This document shows, piece by piece, positions 18,955-29,800 of a stretch of DNA of 64,000 nt. Each line of letters begins with the position of its first letter. The first letter of the stretch is position 1. Where the stretch lies: assembly GCA_964019335.1 (NCBI GenBank), contig OZ025684.1, forward strand, positions 1 through 64,000, in the 5' to 3' direction. The notes below the pieces were generated by a model. That model saw nothing but the letters and a program-made list of their open reading frames with translations, had not been told where the DNA came from and made no database searches. The position numbers and the translations under genes are program-made. This stretch comes from Diplonema japonicum. Taxonomy: Eukaryota > Euglenozoa > Diplonemea > Diplonemida > Diplonemidae.

Positions 18955-21900
18955 TCAGTACGCGGTGACGACGAGGCCTGGGATCTTGAGGACATCCCTT
19001 GATACTGTAACGGGCTCGGGCTTCCTGATCATTCCAAGAATGCTAAGGGTATAGTCTAAGGAGACGATGACTTCTCGGATGCCGTAGTTGAATTCAGGCC
19101 TGCCGCACACGACTACGTGGTTAGACTCGGAGTGTTGCGGAAAGAAGGACTTTACATGGTTGTGCACAACAAGAGGTGCGTGTATGGGCTCGGGTACATC
19201 TTCCGGGTATACAGCGGCCTCCATTTCGTATCCCACCTTTGTGAACAAGTACTGCAGCGAGAACATCTTGTCGTGATTCTTCAAAAGCTGTTCCAGCTCA
19301 TGCGACAGGCCGACTTCTGCAAATGTACCCGCGCACACCAGGAACCAAACTTTCGCCCCATCCGCCAGAGCCGCTCTTGCAAGCGAAAGAAGTGGAACAC
19401 ACCCCGTGCCGCCGCCAATCAGGCACAAATCTTGACCTTTTAAATACTGATGCTCCGACAGCAACAGCCCCCTTCCCTCCACGAAGCTCGATGTGGAAAG
19501 ACTCCCCAGCTCTTTCGCAGAGTGGCTGCCCTCAACAAGACGGATCAAGAACGTCACCTCGTCTCGCTCTTTATCAATCTCCAGAATGCTATACGGGCGC
19601 GACAGCTTTCCATTGAAGCGCAGCGACACATGCGACCCAGGCGGCACGTACTGCTGACCGATACCAAGGATGTGAAACGTGAACTGTGTTGCAGTCGCTG
19701 TTCGTCTGTGTTTCCTGACGAACTTGATCTTCCTGTACTCATCCACAACAAGCGCATCCATCTGCGATGCACTGTCCCTCCCTACTGCAATGCCATCCTT
19801 TGCCATCAGCAGTACCTGCCTTATGGTGGCCATCCATGCATATCGGACCTGTTGGTGTCACATTTGTGAACTATTAGCATACCTGCGGTGTGTACCTGTC
19901 CACCAGCGCCTGTCTGAAGGTTAGATCGAAGGCCTCGCCCATGATATCAAACATGTTTCGCTTGATGCCGTACCTGATGTGTGTCTTGCCTAATTCGTGC
20001 AGAATGTGGGCAACCTCGTGCGACTTTGACAAATCTGTCACTGCCTTGTCGATCGCAGTCATCACCTGCAGACCGTGGTCGTGCAGGCCCTTGCTTTCGT
20101 ACACGTTGCGGTCCCCACCCCAAGGGAAGAGCGCAAGCAGCTCGGGATCGCTCATGAAGATATTTCTGAACAACAACACACCAATTTCCTTCATACCCAC
20201 AGCACGAAGCTCCTTCCACGTATCTCGAACAATGAGCATGTTGCTCTCGTTGGTCGCTAAGTTGTTTGTCTTGAACACGCGCAGAGTCCTCAGGATCTCA
20301 GCAGCATACGTGCTGTGCTCGTGGCCACCCCCCAAACCATGGAAGGCATCTGTGATATCGGTGCCAAAGTGAGGCTTTATGGTCTCGCGCCCCCCAGGGT
20401 GCGAGTGCATGAACGTTGACACGTCATACGCCCACCCCTCCATGTACACCAACTCAGCTGTGGAGCTTCGAGATGCCGCAGTTGTCCGTTTCCAGGCAGC
20501 CTCAAGGTCTTCCTTTGCACCGATCGAATCTTGTGTCTTAATATGTGTTCCGGGCAGGAACTCAGTACGCGTGATTTGCTTCCCCTTTGCCATCACGATG
20601 CGCTTTGCAACTTCGTCGCTAGGGTTGCGCCCCAACACATTCTTCATGAGTGTTACGTCTCCATTCTTTGAGGCCTCATATGCCGCGATGTACCCTGCAT
20701 CGACCCACGTCTTGTCCTCTTGCATCCCGTACAGCAGGTCCCATTTCTCCACCCCCTCTAGGCCTGGCATATACAGCTCATTTACTTCAACGCACGCTTG
20801 TGTGATACCTGCAAAGGGCCACCTGTCAATCGGGCGTAATAATCGTGCCAGAGATGACACGGAGGCCACAAAAGTGCCGGGAACCAAGCAAGGAGCGTTT
20901 AACTGCTCGGCTGCTTCAGCTAAGGCACCTGACAGCTCCACAGGGGAACCAATACACGTAATGAAGTGCTTGTCGTCACCAGTGTGCGTGACACCAAGAA
21001 GCACACCACCACTGGCCATGCCCATATGGATCTTGTAGCTGCCACTGAGCTCCGCAAATACTAGTGCGGCACAGGAAGAGGCTTGGATGGCGTGTTGCTG
21101 GCAGAACCAAACAATTGTGACTGTTGTGGTGGCCACGGAAAGAAGCATCCCGAAGGTGCGCTTAGCTATGTTAGACAGCGAGCGCAACAATGGAGACAAG
21201 AGTTGTGTATTCTGAGTCAATCTCAGCTGGATCACGGTAGCGTTCACGGGTTGCAGCTCTTCAGAAGTCATAAAGCTTTCCAGCGTACTGCGAATGAGCG
21301 AGTCAGACAGTAGCCTGTCGTTGTACATGTCTTTGACGAGAAGCTTAAAGAACGCCGATGACTTGCTGTGCCCGGCACCCCCCGGTGTCGTTGAGAATGG
21401 AATGGACTTCATGGGCGACGGTTGGGAGCTCGATGACCCAGTGTTGGAAGCCTTCTTCTTTGGATTGGCAAGCCCGGTGCCACGATGCGAGATGGCATTT
21501 GGGAGGACACCAGTCAGCGAGACGGTTCCCACACCCTTCAGCACGACAGGGCCTAAGTTGACAAAAGTACAGGCCAACGATTGCGGGGCAGAGATGGATG
21601 AAACGATTTCTTCAGAACAGATAATACACCCCCCCTTGCCTGCGGACTCGATTCGCGCGGCGATATTGACGGTGTGCCCATAATAATCAGACCTGTTGCT
21701 AACAGGGTCCACTTCCACTCCTACAGAGCCAATGTGTACTCCCATGCGCACACGCATCCCACGGAAGATAAGTTGGCCATCCTTCGTTATGGGCGCGCAA
21801 TGGGAATCCAGTAGAATGTCATCCGGCCAGTCAGCGTTCAGAAGAGTTGTCTGCGCTTCCATGCAGAAGTTCAATGCGTTTTCTGCTGATTCAAAAGTGA

Positions 21901-22504
21901 TCATGAACGCGTCGCCTATAGTTTTGACCTCGTACCCGGAGTACTTCTGGTAGCACTGCCGCATCATATTGTTGTGCAGCCTCATAGCAACCTTCATGTC
22001 CTCAGGATGGTCACACCACAAGTTTGAGGACGCTTCAATGTCAGTGAAAACGAAAGTAACCTTGCCCGTTGGCGCAGGGACGGAAGCTCCAAACGTGAGG
22101 ATAGGTGCGGAAGGTATGGAAAGCGAGGACGCAGAGCGTGCTTCAGGGAGTAGATCACTGGGCTCGTCGGCTTCCGGTAGCTCAGGTTCCGGCTTGTAAG
22201 AATCTGCAGTGAGATACCTTCGCTTTAAATTCGCAAATTCTTCGAAGGTATCAAATCTCTGCGGTCTTTTGAATTGTGCTGAAACGCCATGCATGGTGCC
22301 ACTTACCATGTACAAGTCTTTCAGAGGAGCGGAGATGTATACTCTCACCCCTTGTAATATACAAATGGAAAACAACAAAGACACAGCCACCCCCACAGCA
22401 CCTCCGATGGCAGCACCCCCCACGTGCCCTACCCCCGCTGTTGCACCACATGTCAACAAGCATGACAAGAAACAGGACAGAAATCCTGCAAGAGGTACAT
22501 CCAT
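18955..22504 (-). CDS. Cyclase - cytochrome b5 - globin - FAD/NAD reductase fusion
   Basis: Two ORFs (22504-19874 and 19833-18955) read as one gene if a 34-nt intron (19849-19882) is removed, giving about 1171 residues. Order: N-terminal hydrophobic segment (about 1-57); class III cyclase domain 148-335 with metal aspartates in FTDIE (155) and KTIGD (198), adenylyl-type Lys194 and DYYGHTVNIAARIE; a degenerate second cyclase-like domain at about 415-575 lacking the metal motif; cytochrome b5 at 683-745 (HPGG, His702); globin from 752 with E7-like His810 and F8-like His842; then a ferredoxin-reductase-type module with FAD motif RPYS, nucleotide site GGGTGC and VCGRPE. Globin plus reductase is the flavohaemoglobin plan. 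Cyclase motifs resemble trypanosomatid adenylate cyclases. Likely role (inference): haem-based O2 or NO chemistry with its own electron supply, coupled to cAMP synthesis. Whether both halves act as one protein depends on the intron. Confidence 0.8.
19849..19882 (-). other. Predicted 34-nt intron joining globin and reductase
   Basis: On the coding strand the sequence begins GTATGC, has TGCTAATAG soon after (a possible branch site) and ends CCAACAG. Left in, it causes a TAA stop after TPQVC. Removed, phase 0, the frame continues TPQ|VRYAW and runs straight into the reductase ORF through its ATG at 19833. The restored YTPQVRYAW matches the conserved end of globin helix H (FTPEVR-AW), which is strong internal evidence. 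RNA data would decide. Confidence 0.8.
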
Positions 22505-22511
22505 TGTAAAT

Positions 22512-22560
22512 CTGTAGTGAACTCAAGCAAAAAAGAAGCAGGGGAGAGAAAAAAGGAGGA
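22512..22560 (-). promoter_or_regulatory. Candidate splice acceptor upstream of the cyclase-globin gene
   Basis: On the coding strand a pyrimidine-rich run (TTCTTTTTTGC preceded by TCTCTCCCC) ends in CACTACAG, seven bases before the ATG at 22504. The same CACTACAG lies just before the ATG of the neighbouring transporter gene. It is consistent with a spliced-leader addition site. Confidence 0.45.
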
Positions 22561-22713
22561 GGGAAAGCAAAGAAGATATCGACTTCGGCAGAAAAATAAC
22601 ATGCCTAATGAGTTCGAAAGATCGCAAGTTAGAAAACTGCAAACGATGATGATGTAAAGGAAGGCGTAATGGTATGTACAGCTAGCAATACAGAAGTGCA
22701 AAAAAAAGCAAGA

Positions 22714-24123
22714 TCAAGCTTTACACGAATTCTTGATCACAAAGGGTTCGGCACTGACAGCCTCGCTAATAAAATAATACAAGTTGCCGAACAAAAGGCA
22801 TGAACCGATGCTCAGAGAGACAGCTGAGATCACCGCTTGCTTAGAGTACATGTCGTTATCGATGGTAAAGTAGAGGATTACAGGAAAGATGAAGCTGGTT
22901 GCAGGAGCTAGCACGCCGCCTGAAAATACCATAAGGTGATATAGGTAAGACGATGGCAGGAAAGTGACGAGTACAAAAATCAACATGAACAACACCGGCA
23001 TATACTTTCCAATATCATGGTGGGGGCTAAATGCTGTGACAATACTTGAGATCGCGCTCTTCAGCGCCAAGGCCTCCGTGGGCAGCGTAAGCAATAGCTT
23101 AACCGCCACGAAGCACTTTGAAATGTTCCCTACTTCGTCAGTTACAGAAAACCCCAAGAGAAAGTTTGGCTTCACGCAGTCAGCAAACAGCACCATACCG
23201 AGTGCTCCTACCACCGCACTCATAGATGCTGCCACTGTACCACTAAAGGCCACTCTCCCCCACATCGATGGCTCTCTCATATTGTTTCTAATTAAAAATA
23301 CAATGCTCTGTGATGTCACAGCATGCATAGCCAACCCACCAGATCTGAACAATCTCGTTGCAAGACCTTCTGAAGAACGGCGCAGAAGCACCTGGTCTTG
23401 CCCCCCTCGAATGGAGAGGTGAACCAACAGAATGAGTGTAACACCTGCGCACAGCAGACCCATTGCAGCAAGCCACCCGAACCCTTCTATGTTCGTCGGC
23501 AGCGAAAGTGGCACTGCCAGCATCATGCCAAGCATAGGTGTTATAACACTCCGTTTGAAAAAGTCGCTTTGTGTCCAGTGTTGCACAACAGGAGGTAAGA
23601 TGGAAGCCACAACGAGCATGTCAAGGGTAATAATGGAAATGGAGTGCAGTACCAGAAGGACTGCGGATCCGATCCTTGCGGGTAACCCTAGTGTCCTGTT
23701 TGCCATTTCGGGGAACGTCATGTAGCCTGTTTCCTTGCCGAGGCGGATCATCATGCGGTTGGATGCAACTGATAAGAGGCAAAACACCAAAAGAAAGGCG
23801 CAACCGCATATAGGACCCACCTCGTTGATCATGAATGGAATGCCTACGATACCGGAGCCGAGGGTGGCATTGAGAAGGTGCCCTACGGAAGTCCAATACC
23901 CGCCGCTCCCCATGGGCATGTCCTTGGTGAGGGACTTCAGAGATCTCAATGAGTCCGTCTCGTCCTTGTCTTCTTCGTAGAGTACGGCTACACCGAAGCC
24001 ATGGTCCGACAGCACGCTGCTCCTCCTGTGGTACGCGTCCCCCGTGATGTCTATGTCCTGGTCATGGTCATGTTCGGACCCGTCGTCGTTGCTGTCTTTC
24101 CAATCTTCGTGCAAACAGAACAT
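22714..24123 (-). CDS. AVT/SLC38-family amino acid transporter
   Basis: A 469-residue polytopic protein with about eleven hydrophobic helices. After an acidic His/Asp-rich cytosolic N-terminus, the first helix has the family signature of AAAP/SLC38 (AVT) carriers: VGHLLNATLGSGIVGIPF, with small Gly residues breaking helix 1, followed by NRMMIRLGKETG and TFPEMANRTLG. These are proton- or sodium-coupled amino acid transporters of the vacuole/lysosome or plasma membrane. The start is the ATG at 24123; an upstream TTG codon extends the frame by one residue only. The coding strand just upstream is pyrimidine-rich and ends TATATAAG, then CACTACAG. The 209-base gap to the cyclase-globin gene is short. 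Substrate unknown. Confidence 0.85.
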   Translation of the reverse strand: MFCLHEDWKDSNDDGSEHDHDQDIDITGDAYHRRSSVLSDHGFGVAVLYEEDKDETDSLRSLKSLTKDMPMGSGGYWTSVGHLLNATLGSGIVGIPFMINEVGPICGCAFLLVFCLLSVASNRMMIRLGKETGYMTFPEMANRTLGLPARIGSAVLLVLHSISIITLDMLVVASILPPVVQHWTQSDFFKRSVITPMLGMMLAVPLSLPTNIEGFGWLAAMGLLCAGVTLILLVHLSIRGGQDQVLLRRSSEGLATRLFRSGGLAMHAVTSQSIVFLIRNNMREPSMWGRVAFSGTVAASMSAVVGALGMVLFADCVKPNFLLGFSVTDEVGNISKCFVAVKLLLTLPTEALALKSAISSIVTAFSPHHDIGKYMPVLFMLIFVLVTFLPSSYLYHLMVFSGGVLAPATSFIFPVILYFTIDNDMYSKQAVISAVSLSIGSCLLFGNLYYFISEAVSAEPFVIKNSCKA

Positions 24124-26724
24124 CAAACCTGTAGTGTCATCTTATATAAGATATAAGAAAAGGAAAACAAACAAAAACAAATATGGGGAAGGGGGTGGGA
24201 GGGCATTCTTCGTTCGTTCTTTTTCCCAACTAATGACCCTTGTGCTCCCTTTGGGGGGTGCGATTCTTTAAGTAAAACAAATGCAAACTGTGAGGTTAGT
24301 TCTTTTTTTTTCCACTTTAGCTTTTGCTTGCTCCCCCCCCCCCCCCAATACAACTATCCATACGCACTAAACATACTTTTTGCCTCATTCTGTTTTTGTC
24401 TTTTGTTTTTGTTTTTTTTGTAAACGGAATTAATGAAGAAAAATGAGGAAAAAAGTCCCGATACAAGAATAGCCTGCTTCCTCCCCTTGTTGCCAGAGGG
24501 ACAATGCGGCTAGCCCATCGGGTAGGGACGGAAAGTTACATTACTCTCTTCTTTCTTTCTTCATCCGACGATAACCTTTTATCACATAAAGCATGGCGAA
24601 GCCCACTGTTGCTATGATCATCTAAAAGTCAAGGCGAAAAAAAAACTTTCTTTCGAAGGAAAAATTAAAAGAAAAAAGAAAACCACCCTTTCTTCAACAC
24701 CATATTGTATAAAATCTTCTTATTCAACCGCGCTTATAAAACATTAACACACATTTGCGGTCACCTAAATTTCAGAGATCTACCAATACAGTGTATAGGT
24801 CCTGATTCTTTATTCATGGTCAACCGGCCTACCAATTCAGCTAAAAAAAAAAAGGAACTGAACTGAAACGGGTAACAAAATTCAGTTTCTCCTGACGAAA
24901 AACATTTCCAAAAACGGTATTTGCGGTTTCTTTGTGGTTTCTTTTTTTTTCTTTTTGAGGTGGTAGTGAAAGGAAATAGAAGAGGGGATGGGAGTTTCAA
25001 AAATTGCTCGCTTAGTTCAGACTCGAGGACACCTTGTTTCACGGAGAAGAGTATCCCCACATAAAGAAAAGGATGCTCAAAGGACAGAACTATAAAGAGC
25101 ATTTGTCTTCACGCGCACCGACACAGCCTATCCTGCAGTCATTGCAATTGTTCTTCTTGCTTCAAAACAAAAAGAAGAGATAAGCTAAACGTCTATTCCT
25201 TCACTACAGTGCATAGCCCCAGGAGGGGGCAAAAAAAAAAAGAAGAGAACTGTTAGCTGGTGAGGGGGAGGGGGTGGGTTAAAACGAACGAAATCACACA
25301 CACATCCCCACCATGCTCCAATGACGTTACCTGAGAAAAGGTGACATTTCATTGCACCATTGTTTGCCTACTTCGCCGAAAGCGACCAAATGGGAGCTCA
25401 TTAACGTACATTTTAGAGACACGGAAAGGACGGGGAACAAAGGGAGGCTCGAAGGCCACGGTGCATGCGAGTAATGTCAGTCAGGTGCAGGCTATGACAT
25501 GTACTCAATGGGGGAAACTATAGCGCCACATTTCTCCAAGTGCTCGAGGTGGGGTTTTCAAAAAAACATAAACAAAAAGCAAAAAAAGCCTTCAGATCGT
25601 GTGCTTTTTCTACTTTCCACGAGATTGCACGTTTTGAAGGTATTGAACACACGGGAGCGGTGAGAAATAAAAGCTAAAAAAGAAAAAAAGAAAAGAGTTG
25701 GTTTTGCTAGTTTGTTGTGTAGCCGGGATTAACCTGTAGAAGCCCAACAATGCCGCTACCTTTCTTAGCAAATAAAAAATCCGGTGCAACATGAATTCTG
25801 CGTGAGAGCTGCAGGCCCTTGTTAAATTCAAATTAACATGCAAGCTCCCTGAGACGAAAGCCGCATGCCCTAAAGAGGGAAGGGGGTATGGTCAGTACTA
25901 GGTTAAATAAAGGAGTTAGGCACCGAACTAGGTAGCTCTCAGTTTCGGGCATGTCTCCTCCAGGTACTGTCCTCTTCAGGCGAAAGACACCGTTCAACGG
26001 CTCCTACTACTGATCCTGGAGAGTACTGTTCCTGCCACAGGGTGGGGGGGAAAGAATAATTGTACGTGGTAGAAAATGTGTTGCCAACGTTCCCTTTTGT
26101 TTAGACAAGCCGGAGACTCGATCTTGCAAAAAGGAAAAGAGATAAAAAATAAATGAGTGGTGAAACAGAAGGGGACGGGGAAGAAACACCTAATTGCAAA
26201 ATTATTTTTTAAAAAAATGAAGAAGAAGGAAATAAGGCAGTCTTTCTCTTTTTCTTCCCCCTACTTTCTTAGTAACTCCCGACAAGAAAGGCGCCCAAAG
26301 CGCCCAAACGAGGAGGCGGGAAAGGGAAAGGGAGGAAAATAAAGGAGAAAGAACAGAAAGAGAGAGTTGCCCTGTTTTATAACCTTAATCGAGAAAAAAA
26401 AGAGTGATGTTTGAGGACAATTCGTTACTCTGAGTCCGAGTTCCAAAGCTACTTTATGAGGCGTCTTGTCTTGTTGTCATTTTTGCTCTTTTCTTCTTCT
26501 TTATAATTATTTGGAAAGACGGTTCTAAAGGAAATTAGAAAAGTAAAGAGAAAAGATGAAAGGAAGGAAATAAAGAAACTCATGAGGCGGGTGCCTGTGT
26601 AGTATATTTTATGGTTGGTCTGCTGTCGCAAAAGCAAAGCCTAAGGTAGCTTTCTTAAGGGAGAGAGGTATGCACTGAACAAAAGCCAAAACAAAATGGA
26701 TAGGAGGGGGGAGATAAATAGAGT
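24124..26724. other. AT-rich intergenic region
   Basis: About 2.6 kb with homopolymer runs (C run of about 14 at 24334-24347) and no supported protein gene. On the minus strand near 24820-24840 there is a good A-box (TAGCTGAATTGG) without matching arms or B-box. A short dispersed repeat at 25711-25774 is listed separately. Confidence 0.6.
25711..25774 (-). repeat. Short dispersed repeat, copy A (tRNA-like B-box)
   Basis: About 64 bp sharing most of its sequence with 50688-50770. Shared blocks on the plus strand are TTTGTTGT, AGCCGGGATTAACCTGTAGA, GCCCAACAATG and TTAGCAA. On the minus strand it contains GGTTAATCCC, close to a polymerase III B-box, and GCTAAGAAAGG, loosely like an A-box. Best reading: a tRNA-derived SINE or a structured RNA element. 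Confidence 0.55.
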
Positions 26725-28650
26725 CTATAACAAGACCACTGAGGAGCACGGAGAGCCCTGAGGGGTTTCCTCAGATCCCCTACTGATACCGAAAAGGTTG
26801 ATAGTGCTCATCTCAGTGGAGAAGTTGTCCTGCGTGTCCCAAACAGCTGCCTGTGCGTTGTCACGCTGAGAGGTGATGAGGAGGTACACCTCAGAGAACA
26901 GATCTAAAAGAGAGCTGAGGATGAGAACAGCTAGTGTGAAGTGAGCGATGTGCCTAGTGGTATGTACGAACAGGTCGTTAGTGGGGGCTGTGTAATATGC
27001 TACTGACGTCAGGAAGCTGTAAATCACCTGCAAAGCTGTCAGCAGAAATGCCGCAGCCCCGTCCCTGTACCTAGCCCTTGGCCACAGGTACACCTCAAGG
27101 ACAAGGACAACACAAAACATCAGCCCCGATGCCAGTTTCACATGACCACACCCGACAAGAGTGTCCACCTGTACAGCATGAACAGCAGCTTGTGCCATCC
27201 CTCCTGCTAGTTCCACAATACAATACCACGTGAACCCTTCTTTGTACCCCCTCACAATGGATGTGTAGCGCTCTGCTGTGTGTACGTCGGGTGACCGCGA
27301 CACCCACTCGCCCTCCCCAAGCATCACCCTCTCTGCAATGCCTCTATTTATTGAGACGTACAACGCATTGCGCGACACCTCGGTGACTATTCGCAGCAGG
27401 AAATACGGAATCCCAAGAAGTACGCCTGCCCCACAAATGCCCACGAACACCTCCCACACATCTCTGGGGTGCAGCATGAGGGACGTTGACCCGAAGCAGG
27501 CACCTTGGTACAGCATGAAGCACAACATGAGCGGGACAGAAGGGAACCTCACAAGGCCCTGAGGATCGCTTGAGGTGAACAGGGAGCCGAGGAACACCAC
27601 CAACCTGCACAGCATCACAAAGCACACAGCGATCGCTATGTTGAAGACGACAACTGCAATTTCCTCAGAGTCGTGGATACTGAGCTGCGTGGGGTGCAGG
27701 ATGAAGGGGAGCCTTGTGGTGCCATGTAAGTTGCACTGAGAGAGTGCCATGACAGTGGTGCCAGTTGACGATATAGAAGACGCGGACATAGAGAGGGCAC
27801 CTAGTGCAGCACCCAGATCGGCAAGAACTTCAACACCGGAGGGTTTTTCAGGAAGCCCTTTGTCCACTTTATTCTCTTTATCTTTCGCAGAAATCTCAAC
27901 AGTCAGAGAGATACTAGGGGTAGCAGTCGTAGTCATAGTAGCGGTGCGCCTGTCTGGCATGGTTGCGCTTGTAGAGGATGTAGATGTGAATGTGGACGTA
28001 GCGGTTTGTGTTGCAGTGACATCAGCGTCGACAGTGGCTGTTCGTTGCGTTTCGGTCGCAGAGGGTGTCGGGGTTGGCTGGGGCAAGAGCGTGAGTGTGG
28101 CGGTCTCCGTGGGTGTGGGTATGGGGATGATGTCGTAGTCGATGATTACCTCAAGAAGCTCCCACGTGGGGAGCAGCAAGTTGTTGTCCATGTTCAAGCC
28201 CTCGACGACAAGGTCGGAAGAGACGCCATACGTGCATGGCAGCAGAGGAGCGGGGCAGCTGCCAGGGGGGTCTTGCATACATGTTGAAGAGTGGCCACAG
28301 AGTAAGTCATAGTTCTGTTCGCAATGACATCCTAAAATAGGGACAGTGTCACGGCACGACTCCATGAAAGACCCCCCACAGTACTTCACAGTCCAGTCCG
28401 CATCACTTCCAGGTCCCATCGCCAGGTTCCTGGTCACAGTCCCAATGGATATCTTGTTTACCTTCACTGACCCCTGGACGCCTTGTTCAACGGTGAAATC
28501 ACAACTCCCCCCTGCACTGATATCGAGACACGTATGCATCATCATCTTCCCCGCGGCAGTCACCGCAGCACAGGCTACCACCAATGTTCGAAGAAGCATC
28601 CTACCGATCCATATGCATAAATGCCTGTAAAAGCTGGATTCTGTACTCAT
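26725..28650 (-). CDS. Seven-helix membrane protein with Cys-rich ectodomain and mucin-like stalk
   Basis: A 641-residue protein I cannot assign to a family. Residues about 12-32 form a signal peptide or anchor. Residues about 35-170 are a Cys-rich, probably luminal or extracellular domain (CGGSFMESC, LGCHCEQNYDLLCGHSSTC, CPAPLLPC). Residues about 175-265 are a Thr/Ser/Pro-rich stretch typical of an O-glycosylated stalk. From about 330 there are seven hydrophobic helices with short loops, then a Ser-rich cytosolic tail (EETPQGSPCSSVVLL). The plan recalls cell-surface receptors or TRP-like membrane modules, but no diagnostic motif is visible. It follows a long intergenic gap on both sides. Confidence 0.65.
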   Translation of the reverse strand: MSTESSFYRHLCIWIGRMLLRTLVVACAAVTAAGKMMMHTCLDISAGGSCDFTVEQGVQGSVKVNKISIGTVTRNLAMGPGSDADWTVKYCGGSFMESCRDTVPILGCHCEQNYDLLCGHSSTCMQDPPGSCPAPLLPCTYGVSSDLVVEGLNMDNNLLLPTWELLEVIIDYDIIPIPTPTETATLTLLPQPTPTPSATETQRTATVDADVTATQTATSTFTSTSSTSATMPDRRTATMTTTATPSISLTVEISAKDKENKVDKGLPEKPSGVEVLADLGAALGALSMSASSISSTGTTVMALSQCNLHGTTRLPFILHPTQLSIHDSEEIAVVVFNIAIAVCFVMLCRLVVFLGSLFTSSDPQGLVRFPSVPLMLCFMLYQGACFGSTSLMLHPRDVWEVFVGICGAGVLLGIPYFLLRIVTEVSRNALYVSINRGIAERVMLGEGEWVSRSPDVHTAERYTSIVRGYKEGFTWYCIVELAGGMAQAAVHAVQVDTLVGCGHVKLASGLMFCVVLVLEVYLWPRARYRDGAAAFLLTALQVIYSFLTSVAYYTAPTNDLFVHTTRHIAHFTLAVLILSSLLDLFSEVYLLITSQRDNAQAAVWDTQDNFSTEMSTINLFGISRGSEETPQGSPCSSVVLL

Positions 28651-29800
28651 TTATGTGTAAGATATTCAGATAAAGACAACAAGAGAGGAAACTAGAGGGG
28701 CAAAAAAAAAGGGGAAACAAGAGGGGAAAGATAACTTTTAAAAAAAAAAGCATCAGAAATTCATTCCTCATTGAAGTATTTCATTCATATCAGCTTAATA
28801 CGAAAGCAAAGAAAAACGGGTTTCCAAATATCTCTTTGCCAGGTAATGAACGACCTCCTTCGGTTCGCTACCTTGCGACGTGATACGTTGCTTCAAGACG
28901 AATCAGATGCTTTAGGGGGGGCGGGGGGATGGATCCTGTATCTTCTTACATGAGAAAGGCGTGTTATTTTCTTCTTTTATTGATGTTCCACAGCCTAAAG
29001 AATTCTCTTGTATGAAAAAAATAAAAAAATAAATATTCGATCCGGTGGGAAAGAAGAAACAAAAAAGGAAAATAAGTAAGAAAAAAGAAATGTGGCGCTA
29101 GGGACGGTTTGAATCAGAAACATGAAAATAGAAAAAACGTGCTGCACTACAGCAGCGTAAAAAAAAAAACAAAAAAAAAGAAGATAGATAAGGTAGCTAG
29201 GGGAACTTTCTTCATTTCTTACGTCAACAATTGTTGCAGTTGTTGAAACGGCTGCAGCTTTTTAAGCTGCACCTCTTTTTTTCTTTCTTTTTTAAATATC
29301 AGGGTGCAATGAAGAAAAGAAAAGAGACAGAACAAAAGAAGCATGCGCGTTCCTTTTCTCCTGATCTGATAATTCCTCCAATCCTCCGTGTTATCTTCAA
29401 CTGCATTCCTTTCAATTATATATTTCTTCTTTTTTTTTTAAATAACTCGTAGAGCAACAATTAATAGTAACTAAATGTGCATTTGAAGTAAGCTATCCAC
29501 TCACAGTATACACGGGAAGTTGTGATTTTTAGTACAAACGAACACCTGAGGATACATTTCACAATAATATAACTACGCCAACTTACTATATTTTAGCGAA
29601 CTTGCTGGGTAAAGTTGCTAACTTTATATTTCGGCATATAAAAAAAAAAAATACAAAAACGAAGCTAGGAATAGCAGACACGAGGAAGACATCAGTATCG
29701 CGATACTGAGATGTGCTGCTTAATTGAGAAAAATCTTTTTTAATATCCTGGTTCCTCAAACAAAGTAACGTAGAACACGGGGAAAAAAAAGTTTAAAGCA
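28651..29800. other. Intergenic region, AT-rich
   Basis: About 1.15 kb between the seven-helix protein gene and the first ABCA gene. It contains A/T homopolymers and no recognised ORF, RNA gene or repeat. It would contain the 3' UTR of ABCA copy 1 and upstream sequence of the 26725-28650 gene. Confidence 0.55.

Noticed and set aside
19834-19873. Reductase as a separate gene downstream of the cyclase-globin ORF
   Set aside because: Possible, but the 34-nt intron restores the globin end and the frame exactly; two separate genes would leave the globin without its conserved end.
24755-24850. tRNA on the minus strand (A-box TAGCTGAATTGG)
   Set aside because: No B-box, no acceptor or anticodon pairing; the 5' side is a homopolymer.
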